From the NCBI RefSeq assembly GCF_026745355.1, contig NC_079208.1, positions 14,989,417-15,053,416 on the forward strand: 64,000 bases of DNA. The letters are read 5' to 3'. Position numbers and translations under genes: made by a program. Shown piece after piece: positions 63,000-64,000 of this stretch; within the stretch, counting starts at the first letter, position 1, and each line of letters starts with the position of its first letter. Below the pieces are notes generated by a model. That model searched no databases, had not been told where the DNA came from, and saw nothing but the letters and a program-made list of their open reading frames with translations. This DNA is from Beta vulgaris subsp. vulgaris. Taxonomy: Eukaryota; Streptophyta; Magnoliopsida; Caryophyllales; Amaranthaceae.

Positions 63000-63603
63000 C
63001 TGAGATTAAGTTATCATTATATTAAAGATGATAAAAATTATTATAGTTATATGTAATGAAATAATTTATAAGATAACACAATCTGAAACACAAAAAACAA
63101 TTAAAATAAAAATGAATAATAAGACTTGAACTTTCGATAATCATGAAGCGCTTTCAAGACAGGTTTAAAATTAGAAAACTCTGATTTATGAAGTTGATAG
63201 TGAGAAATAGTAACATCCTAACTTGAATTGATAAGTCTTCATAGTAATCTAGTGCTAATTTAGTACAATTATATCCATATATGCAATAATGATACTTTGA
63301 TAGTCATGAGCTAGACTATGTATAAATTAGTCGCATTATGTGAGATTCTATAATTATTAAGCAATTAAGTTCAAATACTTCTTATATGTGATATATTTTG
63401 ATGGAATGGACAAAGATAAATAGAATTAATGTTTGTACTAAAAGATAGACATAATATTTGTTACACAAATTCGACCGATAATGTATGTTATGTCGATATC
63501 AAATGAAACAAGAGTATTGCTTAACGTGGATATTTGAATCTCAGGTATATATTTATAGGTTGTATGATAGTATCTTCAATTATATATATATATATATATA
63601 TAT
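63000..63603. other. Intron sequence ending in (AT)n
   Basis: No exon or repeat was recognised between 63000 and 63580. An AT run of about 24 bp (63580-63603) precedes the next element. Confidence 0.5.
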
Positions 63604-63988
<385 letters not shown>

Positions 63989-64000
63989 TTTAGGTTCATA

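Overview
The window is nuclear DNA of a flowering plant, AT-rich and almost entirely transposon-derived. The evidence is the plant-specific mix of elements: L1-type LINEs with DUF4283-like ORF1 and RNase H tails, Copia LTR elements, a Cassandra-type TRIM with 5S rRNA-like LTRs, Stowaway, Tourist-type, CACTA, hAT and Mutator-type elements, and a nuclear copy of plastid rRNA-operon DNA. A eudicot is likely. The species cannot be fixed from sequence alone.

One host gene runs through nearly the whole window on the minus strand. Twelve exons, from 62999 down to the stop codon at 505, keep reading frame and splice phase across every junction. They encode about 420 C-terminal residues of a charged, coiled-coil protein; its 5' exons lie beyond the right edge. 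Only about 1.26 kb (2 %) of the window is this coding sequence. The introns are 105 bp to 14.2 kb long and hold everything else.

Layout from left to right: last exon (505-781) with a Stowaway-like MITE downstream; intron with two decayed LINEs (1330-5240); exon 6002-6081; small MITE; exon 7082-7175; a 14.2-kb intron with a sense LINE bearing a 16-bp target duplication (8675-9961), a Cassandra element (12578-13299) and two Copia relics (14085-21224); three close exons (21344-21864); a LINE split by a MITE (22470-25480) and a poly(A) retroposon (27209-28795); exon 29423-29530; inverted repeats and a LINE relic (30695-34055); exon 35180-35245; exon 37795-37861; a 1-kb hairpin (38010-39085); a Copia relic split by a CACTA element (39423-44460); a Tourist-like MITE; a plastid rRNA-operon fragment split by a TRIM (46610-48115); exon 48183-48259; a second CACTA element; a Stowaway MITE; a LINE; exon 55520-55630; a 6.9-kb foldback element with roughly 1.8-kb arms and nested hATs (55830-62685); exon 62882-62999; and a short element embedded in (TA)n at the right edge.

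No other intact host gene is visible. All recognised Copia relics and all but one LINE run antisense to the host gene. The sense-oriented retroelements are short or truncated. This pattern fits long-term tolerance of insertions in introns of a gene that must still be spliced. Alignments were judged by eye. Element boundaries are exact only where a target-site duplication is named.
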